From contig NZ_JAUTAU010000001.1 in assembly GCF_030818775.1 (NCBI RefSeq), forward strand, positions 1,430,001 to 1,494,000: a DNA stretch of 64,000 nucleotides. Reading direction: 5' to 3'. The translations under genes were made by a program, and so were the position numbers. Below, one piece after another: positions 36,365 through 44,565 of this stretch. Numbering within the stretch: position 1 is the first letter of the stretch; every line of letters begins with the position of its first letter. Below the pieces are notes generated by a model. That model did not search any database and had not been told where the DNA came from. It saw nothing but the letters and a program-made list of their open reading frames with translations. The DNA is from Bacillus sp. SORGH_AS_0510 (lineage in GTDB: Bacteria; Bacillota; Bacilli; Bacillales; Cytobacillaceae).

Positions 36365-37138
36365 ATGGCAACTCTGATTGAAACAAAGGATTTATCCATT
36401 AGCTTTGGCGGTCATACGGCTGTCGATTCCGTTAGTATTAGCATCCCAGAAAAGCACTTTAAATCCATTATCGGGCCCAATGGCGCAGGGAAAACGACAT
36501 TTTTTAATCTACTTAGCGGCCAATTAGCACCCACAAAGGGGAGAATCATCTTCCGTGGGAAAGACATCACACGTTACTCCCCAACACATCGTACAAGAGC
36601 AGGAATAGGACGTTCCTTCCAAATTACAAACGTATTTCCGAACTTAACTGTTCTAGAAAATGTCAGATTAGCAGTCCAATCTCAAGCAGGCGTCCGCTAT
36701 CAAATGCTGTTGCATTATAAAAAGTACCGGTCATTCGAAGAGCGGGCATTAGAATGGCTAAAGCTTGTGCTTTTAGATGATAAAAAAGATTCATTAGCTA
36801 GTAATCTGGCACACGGAGAAAAACGGAAATTGGAAATTGCCATGCTCCTCGCTCTTGAAACTGAAGTCCTCTTGTTGGATGAACCAACAGCAGGGATGTC
36901 ACTTGAAGAAGTTCCCGCTATATTAGAAGTGATTAAACGAATTAAGGATCAAGGAGTACGAACCATCATCCTGATTGAACACAAAATGGATATGATTCTC
37001 GATTTATCCGATTCGGTTATGGTCCTATTTAATGGCAGGCTCCTTGCTGACGGAACCCCTGAAGAGATTATGAAAAACGAAACTGTTCAGTCTGCATACC
37101 TAGGAGGTCATTTCGATGAACGACCTGTTGAAGCTTAA
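36365..37138 (+). CDS. LivG-type ABC transporter ATPase
   Basis: A cytoplasmic ATPase of 257 residues in the branched-chain-amino-acid-type uptake family. Walker A is GPNGAGKTTFFN, the Q-loop is GRSFQITNVF, the signature is replaced by the family-typical LAHGEKRKLEIAM, Walker B is VLLLDEPTAGMS and the H-loop is IEHKMD. ATG 36365 follows AGAGGTGG; a GTG four codons earlier is less likely. It overlaps the next ATPase by 23 bases. The substrate of this transporter need not be an amino acid, since the neighbours are acyl-CoA enzymes. Confidence 0.93.
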   Translation: MATLIETKDLSISFGGHTAVDSVSISIPEKHFKSIIGPNGAGKTTFFNLLSGQLAPTKGRIIFRGKDITRYSPTHRTRAGIGRSFQITNVFPNLTVLENVRLAVQSQAGVRYQMLLHYKKYRSFEERALEWLKLVLLDDKKDSLASNLAHGEKRKLEIAMLLALETEVLLLDEPTAGMSLEEVPAILEVIKRIKDQGVRTIILIEHKMDMILDLSDSVMVLFNGRLLADGTPEEIMKNETVQSAYLGGHFDERPVEA

Positions 37139-37823
37139 TGGCGTAGAAACATTTATTGGCCAATACCATATACTCCAAGGCGTTTCTTTAGAAGTGAAAA
37201 AAGGAGAAGTGACCGTCCTTCTTGGAAGAAATGGAGCAGGGAAAACAACCACGTTACGAACGATTATGGGCTTAAATCCTGCGTCTAAGGGAAGCATTGT
37301 GTTTAAAGGTGAGTCGATCCAGACACTGCCAACCTATACCATTGCTCAAAAAGGAATTGGTTACGTTCCAGAAGATCAGGGAATCTTCGCCGGTTTAACC
37401 GTCGAAGAGAACATGAAAGTGGCTATTCAGAAAGACAACGACGAAACAGCTAAACGAATGGATTATATCCTAAACTTGTTTCCCGACTTAAAGAAATTTT
37501 GGAAAAAGCCGGGCGGATTACTAAGCGGTGGACAAAAACAAATGCTTTCCATTGCTAGAGCCTACGTAAATGAAAACGAACTTTTATTAATTGATGAACC
37601 GAGTAAGGGGTTAGCACCGATCGTGGTGGAAAAAGTAATGGAGTCCATTTTACAAATGAAAGAACAAACAACCATTGTCTTAGTCGAACAGAATTTTATG
37701 ATGGCAAGCACGATTGGTGATTGTTTTTACATCATTGATGACGGCAGGTCGGTTAGTCATGGAACGATGAAGCAACTAAAAGAAAATGAAGAGATGAAAC
37801 GGAAGTACCTAGGAATTGCTTAG
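37116..37823 (+). CDS. LivF-type ABC transporter ATPase
   Basis: The second ATPase of the Liv-type transporter, 235 residues. Walker A is GRNGAGKTTTLR, the signature is LLSGGQKQMLSIARA, Walker B is LLLIDEPSKGLAP and the switch is VEQNF. ATG 37116 follows AGGAGG within the 3' end of the livG-type gene. It pairs with the preceding ATPase to drive import through the two permeases encoded next. Confidence 0.94.
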   Translation: MNDLLKLNGVETFIGQYHILQGVSLEVKKGEVTVLLGRNGAGKTTTLRTIMGLNPASKGSIVFKGESIQTLPTYTIAQKGIGYVPEDQGIFAGLTVEENMKVAIQKDNDETAKRMDYILNLFPDLKKFWKKPGGLLSGGQKQMLSIARAYVNENELLLIDEPSKGLAPIVVEKVMESILQMKEQTTIVLVEQNFMMASTIGDCFYIIDDGRSVSHGTMKQLKENEEMKRKYLGIA

Positions 37824-37840
37824 GAAGGAGGAAATTCTTC

Positions 37841-38701
37841 GTGGATTTATTCATGAATTTAGCCTTAAATGGTTTAGCAACAGGGATGCTCATATTTTTA
37901 TTGGCCGCAGGATTAACGTTAATTTTCGGCTTAATGGATGTTCTGAATTTTGCCCACGGCGGTTTATTTGCCTGGGGAGCCTATAGTGGTCTTTGGATTT
38001 ATTCTCAAACGGATAGCTTTCTTGTTGGAATATTTGGAGCCATTATCACGGGATTTATACTGGGAATCATCACAGAAAAGTGGATCATCAAACCGGTCTA
38101 TGGAAATCATGTACAGCAAATATTAATAACGCTGGGGCTTATGCTTGTATTATCTGAGATGTTGAAGGTGATTTGGGGGCCGAATCAGCTGCAAGCTTCT
38201 CCACCTGATTATTTAAAGGGAAGCTGGGAGCTTGGCGGCGTCGTGATTATCAAATACCGTGTATTCATTATTTTCGTCGGGTTGCTCATTTTTGCTGGGG
38301 TTCAATATTTGCTGAAGAAAACCAAAATCGGCTTGGTTGTAAGAGCGGGTGTTATGAATAAAGAAATGGTTCAGGCACTTGGGATTAACATTCAGCGGGT
38401 GTTTATGTTTGTTTTTATGATTGGGGCTGGCATGGCGGCACTTGGCGGTGTCCTGCTTGGACCTTACTCTGGTGTCATTCATGCAGGCATGGGAATGGAA
38501 TTTGCCATACTTGCCTTCATCGTTGTGGTTATCGGAGGTATGGGCAATTTTAAGGGCTCTGTTTTAGCCGCTATTTTAGTGGGACTTTCCGGCTCTTTCA
38601 TGGCATATTATGTGCCCGACCTTTCTCTTGCTGTTAATATGCTCCTCATGGCAATCGTATTAATTATTCGGCCTCAGGGCTTATTCGGGGCAAAGGGGTG
38701 A
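37841..38701 (+). CDS. LivH-type ABC transporter permease
   Basis: An integral membrane permease of 286 residues with about eight hydrophobic segments. The family start is ALNGLATGMLIFLLAAGLTLIFGLMDVLNFAHG. Further motifs are VVRAGVMNKEMVQALGIN (the cytoplasmic coupling loop) and FIVVVIGGMGNFKGSVLAA. GTG 37841 follows AAGGAGG. It overlaps the second permease gene by 4 bases. Confidence 0.94.
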   Translation: MDLFMNLALNGLATGMLIFLLAAGLTLIFGLMDVLNFAHGGLFAWGAYSGLWIYSQTDSFLVGIFGAIITGFILGIITEKWIIKPVYGNHVQQILITLGLMLVLSEMLKVIWGPNQLQASPPDYLKGSWELGGVVIIKYRVFIIFVGLLIFAGVQYLLKKTKIGLVVRAGVMNKEMVQALGINIQRVFMFVFMIGAGMAALGGVLLGPYSGVIHAGMGMEFAILAFIVVVIGGMGNFKGSVLAAILVGLSGSFMAYYVPDLSLAVNMLLMAIVLIIRPQGLFGAKG

Positions 38702-39705
38702 ATACTTTGAGGTTTATGCAGGGAAATAGAATGACGGCCATGGTGTTAGTCGCAGCAGCTTTTTTGCTCCTTTTGCCTTTTGTATATGAATCTAGAAACT
38801 TATTTATTTTATTAACACAAGTGTTTGTATTTTCTATTTTTGCCATGAGTTATGATCTATTACTAGGTTTTACAGGGATTGTCTCATTTGGGCATGCCAT
38901 GTTTTTTGGAATTGGTGCTTATTCGATAGGGATATTTATGAAACGCTTTGAACCGACTATGCCCTATTTCTTATTGGCAGTCCTGACCACCATTTTATTA
39001 ACAGCAGTTGTGAGCTTTATTGTAGGGTTATTAACCCTTCGATTAAAAAGTCACTTTTATGCAATGCTCACCCTTTCGTTATCTGGTCTATTTCTTGTTC
39101 TAGCGGAAAAATGGCGCACTATGACGTATGGGAATGATGGATTTACCTTTCGTGTACCGGAACAGTTTATTGATCGCACTAATTTCTACCTCCTTTGTCT
39201 GATTGTAATGGTTGCCGTGTTTTTGATATTAAAACGCTTCACCAATTCGCCGCTTGGCCGTGTGCTTCAGGCAATACGAGAAAATGAGCAACGGACAGAA
39301 TCACTAGGCTTCCATATCTTGCATTATAAAATTGCTGCGAGTGTCGTTTCAGGGGTTTTAGCTGGAATAGCCGGCATCTTATATGCCATCTCACTCCGAT
39401 ATGTGAATACAAGCGTATTTTCCATGGATATTACGTTAGATGCCTTATTAATGACCATTATTGGCGGAGTTGGAACCTTAGTTGGAGCAATCATCGGAGC
39501 AGGATTAATCGAGTTTGCACATGATTGGCTGACCGAACTGGCAAAAGAGCATTGGATTTTTGAGCGGTGGATCATCTTCTTTGGAATCATTTATATTTTG
39601 GTGGTTATGTTTTTTCCAAAAGGAATTGTTGGTACGTTAAGCACCCTTTCTTGGAAGCGTAAAAAACAACCTTCCGTTAAAAAAGAAGAAAAAATGGCTG
39701 GGTAG
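38698..39705 (+). CDS. LivM-type ABC transporter permease
   Basis: The partner permease, 335 residues. Typical LivM features are MSYDLLLGFTGIVSFGHAMFFGIGAYS, LQAIRENEQRTESLGF (coupling helix) and MTIIGGVGTLVGAIIGA. It starts at GTG 38698 within the end of the LivH-type gene. The C-terminus is a short lysine-rich tail. The gene is followed after 13 bases by a 59-codon gene. Confidence 0.93.
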   Translation: MNTLRFMQGNRMTAMVLVAAAFLLLLPFVYESRNLFILLTQVFVFSIFAMSYDLLLGFTGIVSFGHAMFFGIGAYSIGIFMKRFEPTMPYFLLAVLTTILLTAVVSFIVGLLTLRLKSHFYAMLTLSLSGLFLVLAEKWRTMTYGNDGFTFRVPEQFIDRTNFYLLCLIVMVAVFLILKRFTNSPLGRVLQAIRENEQRTESLGFHILHYKIAASVVSGVLAGIAGILYAISLRYVNTSVFSMDITLDALLMTIIGGVGTLVGAIIGAGLIEFAHDWLTELAKEHWIFERWIIFFGIIYILVVMFFPKGIVGTLSTLSWKRKKQPSVKKEEKMAG

Positions 39706-39718
39706 AAGGAGGGAACCA

Positions 39719-39898
39719 GTGGAAATCAATCAAATTGCTTCCTTCGTCGTTCGTTTTCAACTGGCAGCTGTTGAGAAAGAGTCAGGAAGAAAACATTGGA
39801 GAATCAAGGTAACACATGTACAAGAAGAGCGGGAAACCTTATTTGAGTCCATTGAAGATGCCATGGAATTCATGCAAGAAATGGCAGAAGAAACCTAG
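39719..39898 (+). CDS. Small conserved-context protein of unknown function (59 residues)
   Basis: A 60-codon frame with a strong AGAAGGAGGGA 5-6 bases before GTG 39719. It begins VEINQIASFVVRFQLAAVEK and ends DAMEFMQEMAEET. It is acidic, with no membrane segment or cysteine. A beta-strand-like centre (WRIKVTHVQE) is followed by a helix. It lies 13 bases after the LivM-type gene and 8 bases before the KAS III-like gene, so it is clearly part of the operon. I do not recognise a family. It could be a small accessory subunit of the enzyme encoded next. Confidence 0.75.
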   Translation: MEINQIASFVVRFQLAAVEKESGRKHWRIKVTHVQEERETLFESIEDAMEFMQEMAEET

Positions 39899-39906
39899 AT
39901 GAGTAG

Positions 39907-40929
39907 GTGATAAGTTTGCAGGTTGGAATATTGAGTACAGGGATTTATTTACCAAAGCAATATATGACAGGGAAAGAGATCGCAGAATTAGCAGGTATCC
40001 CGGCTGGCATTGTCGAAGAAAAGATGGGAATAAAGAAGAAGTGTATTCCAGGTCCATCCGATCATACATGTGAAATGGGGATTATTGCAGCAAAACAGGC
40101 AATAGCCAAGGTCGGGATCGATCCATTAGAAATTGATCTAGTCATCTATATCGGCGAGGAACATAAGGAGTATCCTCTCTGGACTGCCGGGATTAAACTG
40201 CAGGAGGAAGTGGGGGCCTATAATGCTTGGGCTTTTGATGTAGCCTTACGATGTGGAACAACGGTGATGGCATTAAAAGTAGCTAAAAATATGATGATTG
40301 CAGATCCTGATATTAAAACGGTCCTTTTGGCAGGCGGGTACCGGAACGTGGATTTCATTGATTACGAGAATCCGAGGACACGGTTTATGTATAATCTCGG
40401 AGCGGGTGGAGGAGCCATTCTTCTTAGGAAAGGTCATAACGAAAACCTGGTATTAGAAACGAAAATGATCACAGACGGTTCTTTTTCGGAAGATGTTGTG
40501 GTAGTAGCAGGTGGGACAAAGAACCCCATAAGTAAAGAGGCAATAGAAAACCGTCTGAATAAGCTGGATGTCCTTGACCCTGAAGGAATGAAATTACGCT
40601 TAGAACAAAAGTCGATGGATTACTTTTTAAAGGTAATCCGCGAATCGGTTCGAAAAAGCGGTTTTAGTGAGAAAGATATTGCCTATTTAGCTATGCTCCA
40701 CATGAAGAAATCCGCTCATAATTATGTGTTAAAGGAATTAGGTTTGTCTGAAGAGCAATCTATTTATCTCGAAGACTATGGGCATATCGGCCAAATCGAT
40801 CAAATTCTATCACTTGAACTGGCCTTAGAGGCGGGTAAAGTAAAGGAAGGCGATGTAGTTGTCATGGTCAGTGCAGGAATTGGCTATGCCTGGGGAGCTA
40901 CAACCATTAAGTGGGGAAAGGGTGAATAG
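39907..40929 (+). CDS. KAS III/HMG-CoA-synthase-like thiolase-fold enzyme
   Basis: A thiolase-fold condensing-enzyme relative of 340 residues. The catalytic cysteine is in DVALRCGTTV (Cys116). A His is kept in LHMKKSAHN (His265, the position of HxxN-type His in FabH). The third triad position, Asn in FabH (YGNTS), reads EDYGHIG with His293. The start is GTG 39907, or TTG 39916 after TAGGTGA. No acyl carrier protein or fatty-acid genes are nearby. Between a Liv-type transporter and hydrolase/SDR/acyl-CoA ligase genes, a role in cleaving or forming a beta-ketoacyl-CoA in catabolism is more likely than fatty-acid initiation. That is inference. Confidence 0.8.
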   Translation: MISLQVGILSTGIYLPKQYMTGKEIAELAGIPAGIVEEKMGIKKKCIPGPSDHTCEMGIIAAKQAIAKVGIDPLEIDLVIYIGEEHKEYPLWTAGIKLQEEVGAYNAWAFDVALRCGTTVMALKVAKNMMIADPDIKTVLLAGGYRNVDFIDYENPRTRFMYNLGAGGGAILLRKGHNENLVLETKMITDGSFSEDVVVVAGGTKNPISKEAIENRLNKLDVLDPEGMKLRLEQKSMDYFLKVIRESVRKSGFSEKDIAYLAMLHMKKSAHNYVLKELGLSEEQSIYLEDYGHIGQIDQILSLELALEAGKVKEGDVVVMVSAGIGYAWGATTIKWGKGE

Positions 40930-40930
40930 T

Positions 40931-41833
40931 ATGGTGAATGTAACAATGAAAGAAGTGCTGCTGTCAAACGGGGAAACACTTGCCTACCGTGAAAGAGAGG
41001 GTGGAGAGACAAAGCTATTGTTAATCCATGGGAATATGACTTCCTCCAAGCATTGGGATCTTGTCTATGAAAATATCGATTCAAAGTATAAGGTCTATGC
41101 GGTTGATCTACGCGGATTTGGAAGCTCGACTTATAAAAATTTAGTCATGTCCATTAAAGATTTTTCAGATGATGTGAAGTTGTTTGTCGATGCGCTTAAC
41201 TTAAGGGATTTTGCGATTGCTGGTTGGTCAACAGGTGGTGCGATTGGGATGCAATTTGTTGCCGATTATCCAGGCTATTGTAATAAACTCATCCTGCTTG
41301 CTTCAGCATCTACTAGAGGTTATCCGTATATTGGAAAAATTAGAGATGAAGACGAGCCAAAGAGATTAAGTATGCACGAAGAATTGAAGCGAGATCTTGT
41401 TCGAACCATTCCTATTCAAACAGCCTATGACACGAATAATACGGAGTTGCTGAAATTGATTTGGAATTCGGTTATCTATACACATAATCAGCCTGAGACC
41501 GAACGCTATGATGAATATGTACAGGATATGCGTACACAGCGTAACCTTGCTGAGGTGTATTATGCTTTAAATACGTTTAATATTAGCCATCATTCTAATG
41601 GGTTAGTAGACGGTAATGGAAAAGTAGATGACATTCATGTACCTGTATTGGTGTTGTACGGGGAGCGGGACATGGTGGTTGTACAGGAGATGACGGATGA
41701 ACTTCTTCATGACTTGGGAGATAAAGCTCAAGCCGTTAAATTAAAAGGTTGCGGTCATTCAGCGTTAGTAGATGATCTTCCGCAATTGTTGACTGAAATG
41801 GAACAATTTTTAGATAGCGAGGTAAAAGTATGA
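40931..41833 (+). CDS. Alpha/beta-fold hydrolase
   Basis: A 300-residue hydrolase. The nucleophile elbow is GWSTGGA (Ser), the acid is in LVLYGERDMVV (Asp) and the His is in KGCGHSALVDD. The oxyanion region is LLIHGNMTSSKHWD. ATG 40931, one base after the KAS III-like stop, is preferred; ATG 40946 is possible. It overlaps the SDR gene by 4 bases. It may hydrolyse a ring, ester or thioester intermediate of the same pathway. Confidence 0.88.
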   Translation: MVNVTMKEVLLSNGETLAYREREGGETKLLLIHGNMTSSKHWDLVYENIDSKYKVYAVDLRGFGSSTYKNLVMSIKDFSDDVKLFVDALNLRDFAIAGWSTGGAIGMQFVADYPGYCNKLILLASASTRGYPYIGKIRDEDEPKRLSMHEELKRDLVRTIPIQTAYDTNNTELLKLIWNSVIYTHNQPETERYDEYVQDMRTQRNLAEVYYALNTFNISHHSNGLVDGNGKVDDIHVPVLVLYGERDMVVVQEMTDELLHDLGDKAQAVKLKGCGHSALVDDLPQLLTEMEQFLDSEVKV

Positions 41834-42570
41834 GATTAAAAGATAAAGTAGCTATTATCACAGGGGCTGCTGCTGGTATTGGATTGACGGCAGCAGAATT
41901 TTTTGCACGAGAAGGTGCAAAAGTGGCTATGGCAGATTTTAATGTGGAACAAGGTGAAGAGCAGGCAAGGGTGTTACGAGAAAAGGGCTATGATGTGGCA
42001 TTTTTTCAAGTTAATGTTGCGGACCGTGCCAGTGTAGATTCGATGGTTGAAAAAGTACGTGAGGTATATGGAAACATCGATATTCTGATTAACAATGCAG
42101 GAATCACAAGAGATGCTATGCTATCAAAGTTGACGGTAGAGGATTTTCAAAAGGTTATCGATGTCAACCTGACAGGTGTATTCCATTGTACACAAGCTGT
42201 GTTACCATCAATGATTGAGAAGGGGAAAGGGCGAATTATCAACACTTCTTCTGTTTCTGGTATTTACGGGAATGTTGGACAGACCAATTATGCGGCGACG
42301 AAGGCAGGCGTGGTCGGCATGACGAAATCGTGGGCAAAGGAGTTAGGGCGAAAAGGTATTAATGTGAATGCTGTTGCTCCGGGCTTCATCGAGACTGGAA
42401 TGACGGCAAAGGTTCCAGAAAAAGTATTAAATCAAATGAAGCAAATGGTACCATTGGCTAGACTCGGAAAGCCCGAGGATATTGCCAATGCCTATCTTTT
42501 CCTAGCTTCAGATGAATCCAATTATGTAAATGGAACCGTGCTTCATGTAGATGGTGGAATCATGATGTGA
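41830..42570 (+). CDS. SDR oxidoreductase (FabG/PhaB-like)
   Basis: A short-chain dehydrogenase of 246 residues resembling 3-oxoacyl-ACP/CoA reductases. The cofactor loop is IITGAAAGIGLTAAEFF, with NNAGITRDAML, Ser in NTSSVSGIYGN and YAATKAG. The C-terminal NGTVLHVDGGIMM is typical of FabG. It shares a 4-base overlap with the hydrolase gene, so it is the last gene of the operon. It probably reduces or oxidises a beta-hydroxyacyl intermediate. Repeat B2 starts right after its stop codon. Confidence 0.9.
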   Translation: MRLKDKVAIITGAAAGIGLTAAEFFAREGAKVAMADFNVEQGEEQARVLREKGYDVAFFQVNVADRASVDSMVEKVREVYGNIDILINNAGITRDAMLSKLTVEDFQKVIDVNLTGVFHCTQAVLPSMIEKGKGRIINTSSVSGIYGNVGQTNYAATKAGVVGMTKSWAKELGRKGINVNAVAPGFIETGMTAKVPEKVLNQMKQMVPLARLGKPEDIANAYLFLASDESNYVNGTVLHVDGGIMM

Positions 42571-42574
42571 GAAA

Positions 42575-42706
42575 GAAAAGCGTAAGCGCCTTGATCAGCC
42601 CCGACAGGCAAATGTTCTTCTGCAAGAAAAGTCCGCCTTTTGACTTTTATTGCAGAAGGTTATTTGACCCGAGGGGCTAGGCGCTGGAGCTGGACAATTC
42701 TCGAAG
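42575..42706 (+). repeat. Dispersed hairpin repeat family B, copy B2
   Basis: The inverse copy of B1 and B3. It begins GAAAAGCGTAAGCGCCTTG four bases after the SDR stop codon and ends GCTGGAGCTGGACAATTCTC. Outer arms (AGCGCC, AGCCCC with GGGGCTAGGCGCT) and inner arms (CTTCTGCAA / TTGCAGAAG) are preserved. Confidence 0.85.
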
Positions 42707-42733
42707 TCGAAATTTTTATTCCCCTATTATTTG

Positions 42734-42762
42734 AAAAAGCGACCTTGAGGGGTCGTTTTTTT
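42734..42762 (+). terminator. Terminator after the SDR gene
   Basis: AAAAAGCGACC, TTGAG loop, GGGTCGTTTTTTT: a short stem with a T-run, downstream of repeat B2. Confidence 0.75.
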
Positions 42763-42777
42763 GTAGAAAGGAAATTT

Positions 42778-42912
42778 GTAGATAAAGTTCAAAAACGTGT
42801 AGATATCTACTGAAAGTATGTAGATATCTTATTAAAATGTGTAGATATCTTGTGAAATCATGTAGATATGTTTAGAAAACGTGTAGATATCCTTCGAAAA
42901 CGTGTCGATAAC
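42778..42912. repeat. Seven-unit tandem array, 21-bp period
   Basis: The core GTAGATATC or a close variant begins at 42778, 42799, 42820, 42841, 42862, 42883 and 42904, always 21 bp apart. Units 2, 3, 4 and 6 have the exact core; the first (GTAGATAAA), fifth (GTAGATATG) and last (GTCGATAAC) are diverged. Spacers are A-rich (AAAACGT, AAAATGT). There is no open frame through the array. It lies between the terminator and the operator of the acyl-CoA ligase gene. Confidence 0.9.
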
Positions 42913-42950
42913 CATTCTCACCCCACCTAAAACCAAGCTAAATGACAATA

Positions 42951-42983
42951 TGTAACTTCTATGTAACTAGGTAAAAGTAAAAT
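42951..42983 (+). promoter_or_regulatory. Direct-repeat operator and promoter of the acyl-CoA ligase gene
   Basis: TGTAACT at 42951-42957 and 42962-42968 (11-bp period), together TGTAACTTCTATGTAACT. It differs at one of 18 positions from the site at 34923-34940. TAAAAT at 42978-42983 starts 9 bases after the second repeat, the same distance as TATCCT at the other site. Probable activator site of the BTAD regulator. Confidence 0.7.
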
Positions 42984-43016
42984 GGTTCCATCTAGTAGTG
43001 AAGGAGCGATTGTTCG

Positions 43017-44516
43017 GTGAGGTGGGAACTGGATTGGCTGGATAATAGAGCTAGATTATCACCAAATAAGATAGCGGTTATCGATGAAAATACAAATAAA
43101 ACGTGGACATATAAAGAATTAAATAACCGTGCTATTTCTTTAGCAAACTGGCTTCAGAGACGCGGCGCTAAAAAAGGAGATCGGATTGCGTTACTATCTC
43201 CCAATCACATCAGTTGTTTGGACTTATTATTTGCCTGCAGTAAAATCGGCGCTATTTTTGTCCCGCTTAATTGGCGGTTATCCATACATGAGTTAAAAGA
43301 AATCATACAGGACTGCATCCCGCTCTTCATCGGGATTCATCTTCAATTTGAAGATTTAAGGAATCAATTCGCTTACCTAGGTTCAAGCTGTTTTAATGTA
43401 GGAGAGGAAAGCTATGAAAATATCACCTCTTTATCAATAGCAGATAATTGCCCTGAGGACATCATTGAAACGGACCCGTTAGCGATGATTTATACAGGAG
43501 GAACTACCGGGAGACCAAAGGGCGTAGTCTTAAGTCATCAATCCATTCTGTGCAACGCCACGAATACCATTATTAGTTGGAACCTGACAGGGGATGATGT
43601 CACCATAAACTATTTGCCCATGTTTCATACAGGGGGCTTAAATGCACTAAGCATTCCGATTCTTTTGATTGGAGGAACTGTGGTACTAGGGGACCAGTTT
43701 AATGCACAAAAAACGATGGAGTCCATTAATCATTTTCACTGCACCATAATACTGTTGGTGCCAACCATGTATCATATGCTGATCCATACCGATGAATTTC
43801 AGAAGAATGATTTTCCGACGATGAAGATCTTTTTATCAGGTGCTGCACCATGTCCCTTACAAATATACGAAGCTTTTCAAAAAAAGAAACTGGCTTTTAA
43901 AGAGGGATATGGGTTAACCGAAGCAGGCCCGAATAATTTTTATATTAGTCCAGAAGATGCTCAAGTTAAACGTGGTTCAGTTGGAAAACCAATGCTGTTT
44001 AATAAAATCAAACTAATGAAATTAGACGGTCAAGAAGCCGGTGCAAATGAGGTCGGTGAACTTTGCATAAAGGGGAAGCATGCTTTCTCTTATTATTGGA
44101 ATCATGAACAAGCAACGACTGAAACCTTAAGAGATGGATGGGTACAAACAGGTGATTTAGCAAAAAGGGATGAAGATGGTTTCTTTTATATCGTCGGAAG
44201 GAAAAAAGATATGATCATTACCGGTGGTGAGAATGTGTATCCTCTTGAAATTGAGCACTGGCTCGCTGACCATCCAGCTATTGATGAAGTGGCTGTAGTA
44301 GGGTTGCCGGATGAAAAATGGGGAGAGAGGGTTGCAGCTTTTCTTGTTCTAAAAGACTCATCGCAATTGGCTGAGGAAGAGCTTAGAGCTTACTGTAAGG
44401 CTAAATTAGGAAAATATAAAATTCCTAAGCAGTTTACCATCTTAGAAGAATTGCCTAAAACCCATGTAGGAAAAATAGATAAAAAGGTTTTAAAAGAAAT
44501 GAGTATGCAGAAGTAA
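43017..44516 (+). CDS. Acyl-CoA ligase (AMP-binding family)
   Basis: An ANL-superfamily enzyme of 499 residues that should activate a carboxylic acid to its CoA thioester through an acyl-adenylate. The P-loop is MIYTGGTTGRPKGVVLSH. GYGLTEAGPNN is motif A5, and GDLAKRDEDGFFYIVGRKKDMIITGGENVYPLEIE holds the hinge. The catalytic Lys is in PKTHVGKIDKK. GTG 43017 follows GAAGGAG at about 11 bases. It is monocistronic but shares the operator motif with the transporter operon, so I place it as the activating step of that pathway. The exact acid is unknown. Confidence 0.93.
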   Translation: MRWELDWLDNRARLSPNKIAVIDENTNKTWTYKELNNRAISLANWLQRRGAKKGDRIALLSPNHISCLDLLFACSKIGAIFVPLNWRLSIHELKEIIQDCIPLFIGIHLQFEDLRNQFAYLGSSCFNVGEESYENITSLSIADNCPEDIIETDPLAMIYTGGTTGRPKGVVLSHQSILCNATNTIISWNLTGDDVTINYLPMFHTGGLNALSIPILLIGGTVVLGDQFNAQKTMESINHFHCTIILLVPTMYHMLIHTDEFQKNDFPTMKIFLSGAAPCPLQIYEAFQKKKLAFKEGYGLTEAGPNNFYISPEDAQVKRGSVGKPMLFNKIKLMKLDGQEAGANEVGELCIKGKHAFSYYWNHEQATTETLRDGWVQTGDLAKRDEDGFFYIVGRKKDMIITGGENVYPLEIEHWLADHPAIDEVAVVGLPDEKWGERVAAFLVLKDSSQLAEEELRAYCKAKLGKYKIPKQFTILEELPKTHVGKIDKKVLKEMSMQK

Positions 44517-44546
44517 AAGGGAGAACGTGAGCGTTCTCCCTTTATT
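44513..44546 (+). terminator. Terminator of the acyl-CoA ligase gene
   Basis: AAAAGGGAGAACG, TGAG loop, CGTTCTCCCTTTATT: a strong stem at the stop codon. Confidence 0.85.
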
Positions 44547-44565
44547 GCACGAGAAAATATCAAAT

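Noticed and set aside
42778..42912. The 21-bp array as a coding heptapeptide repeat
   Set aside because: Twenty-one bases would keep frame, but every frame I read is stopped or lacks a start with a ribosome site.
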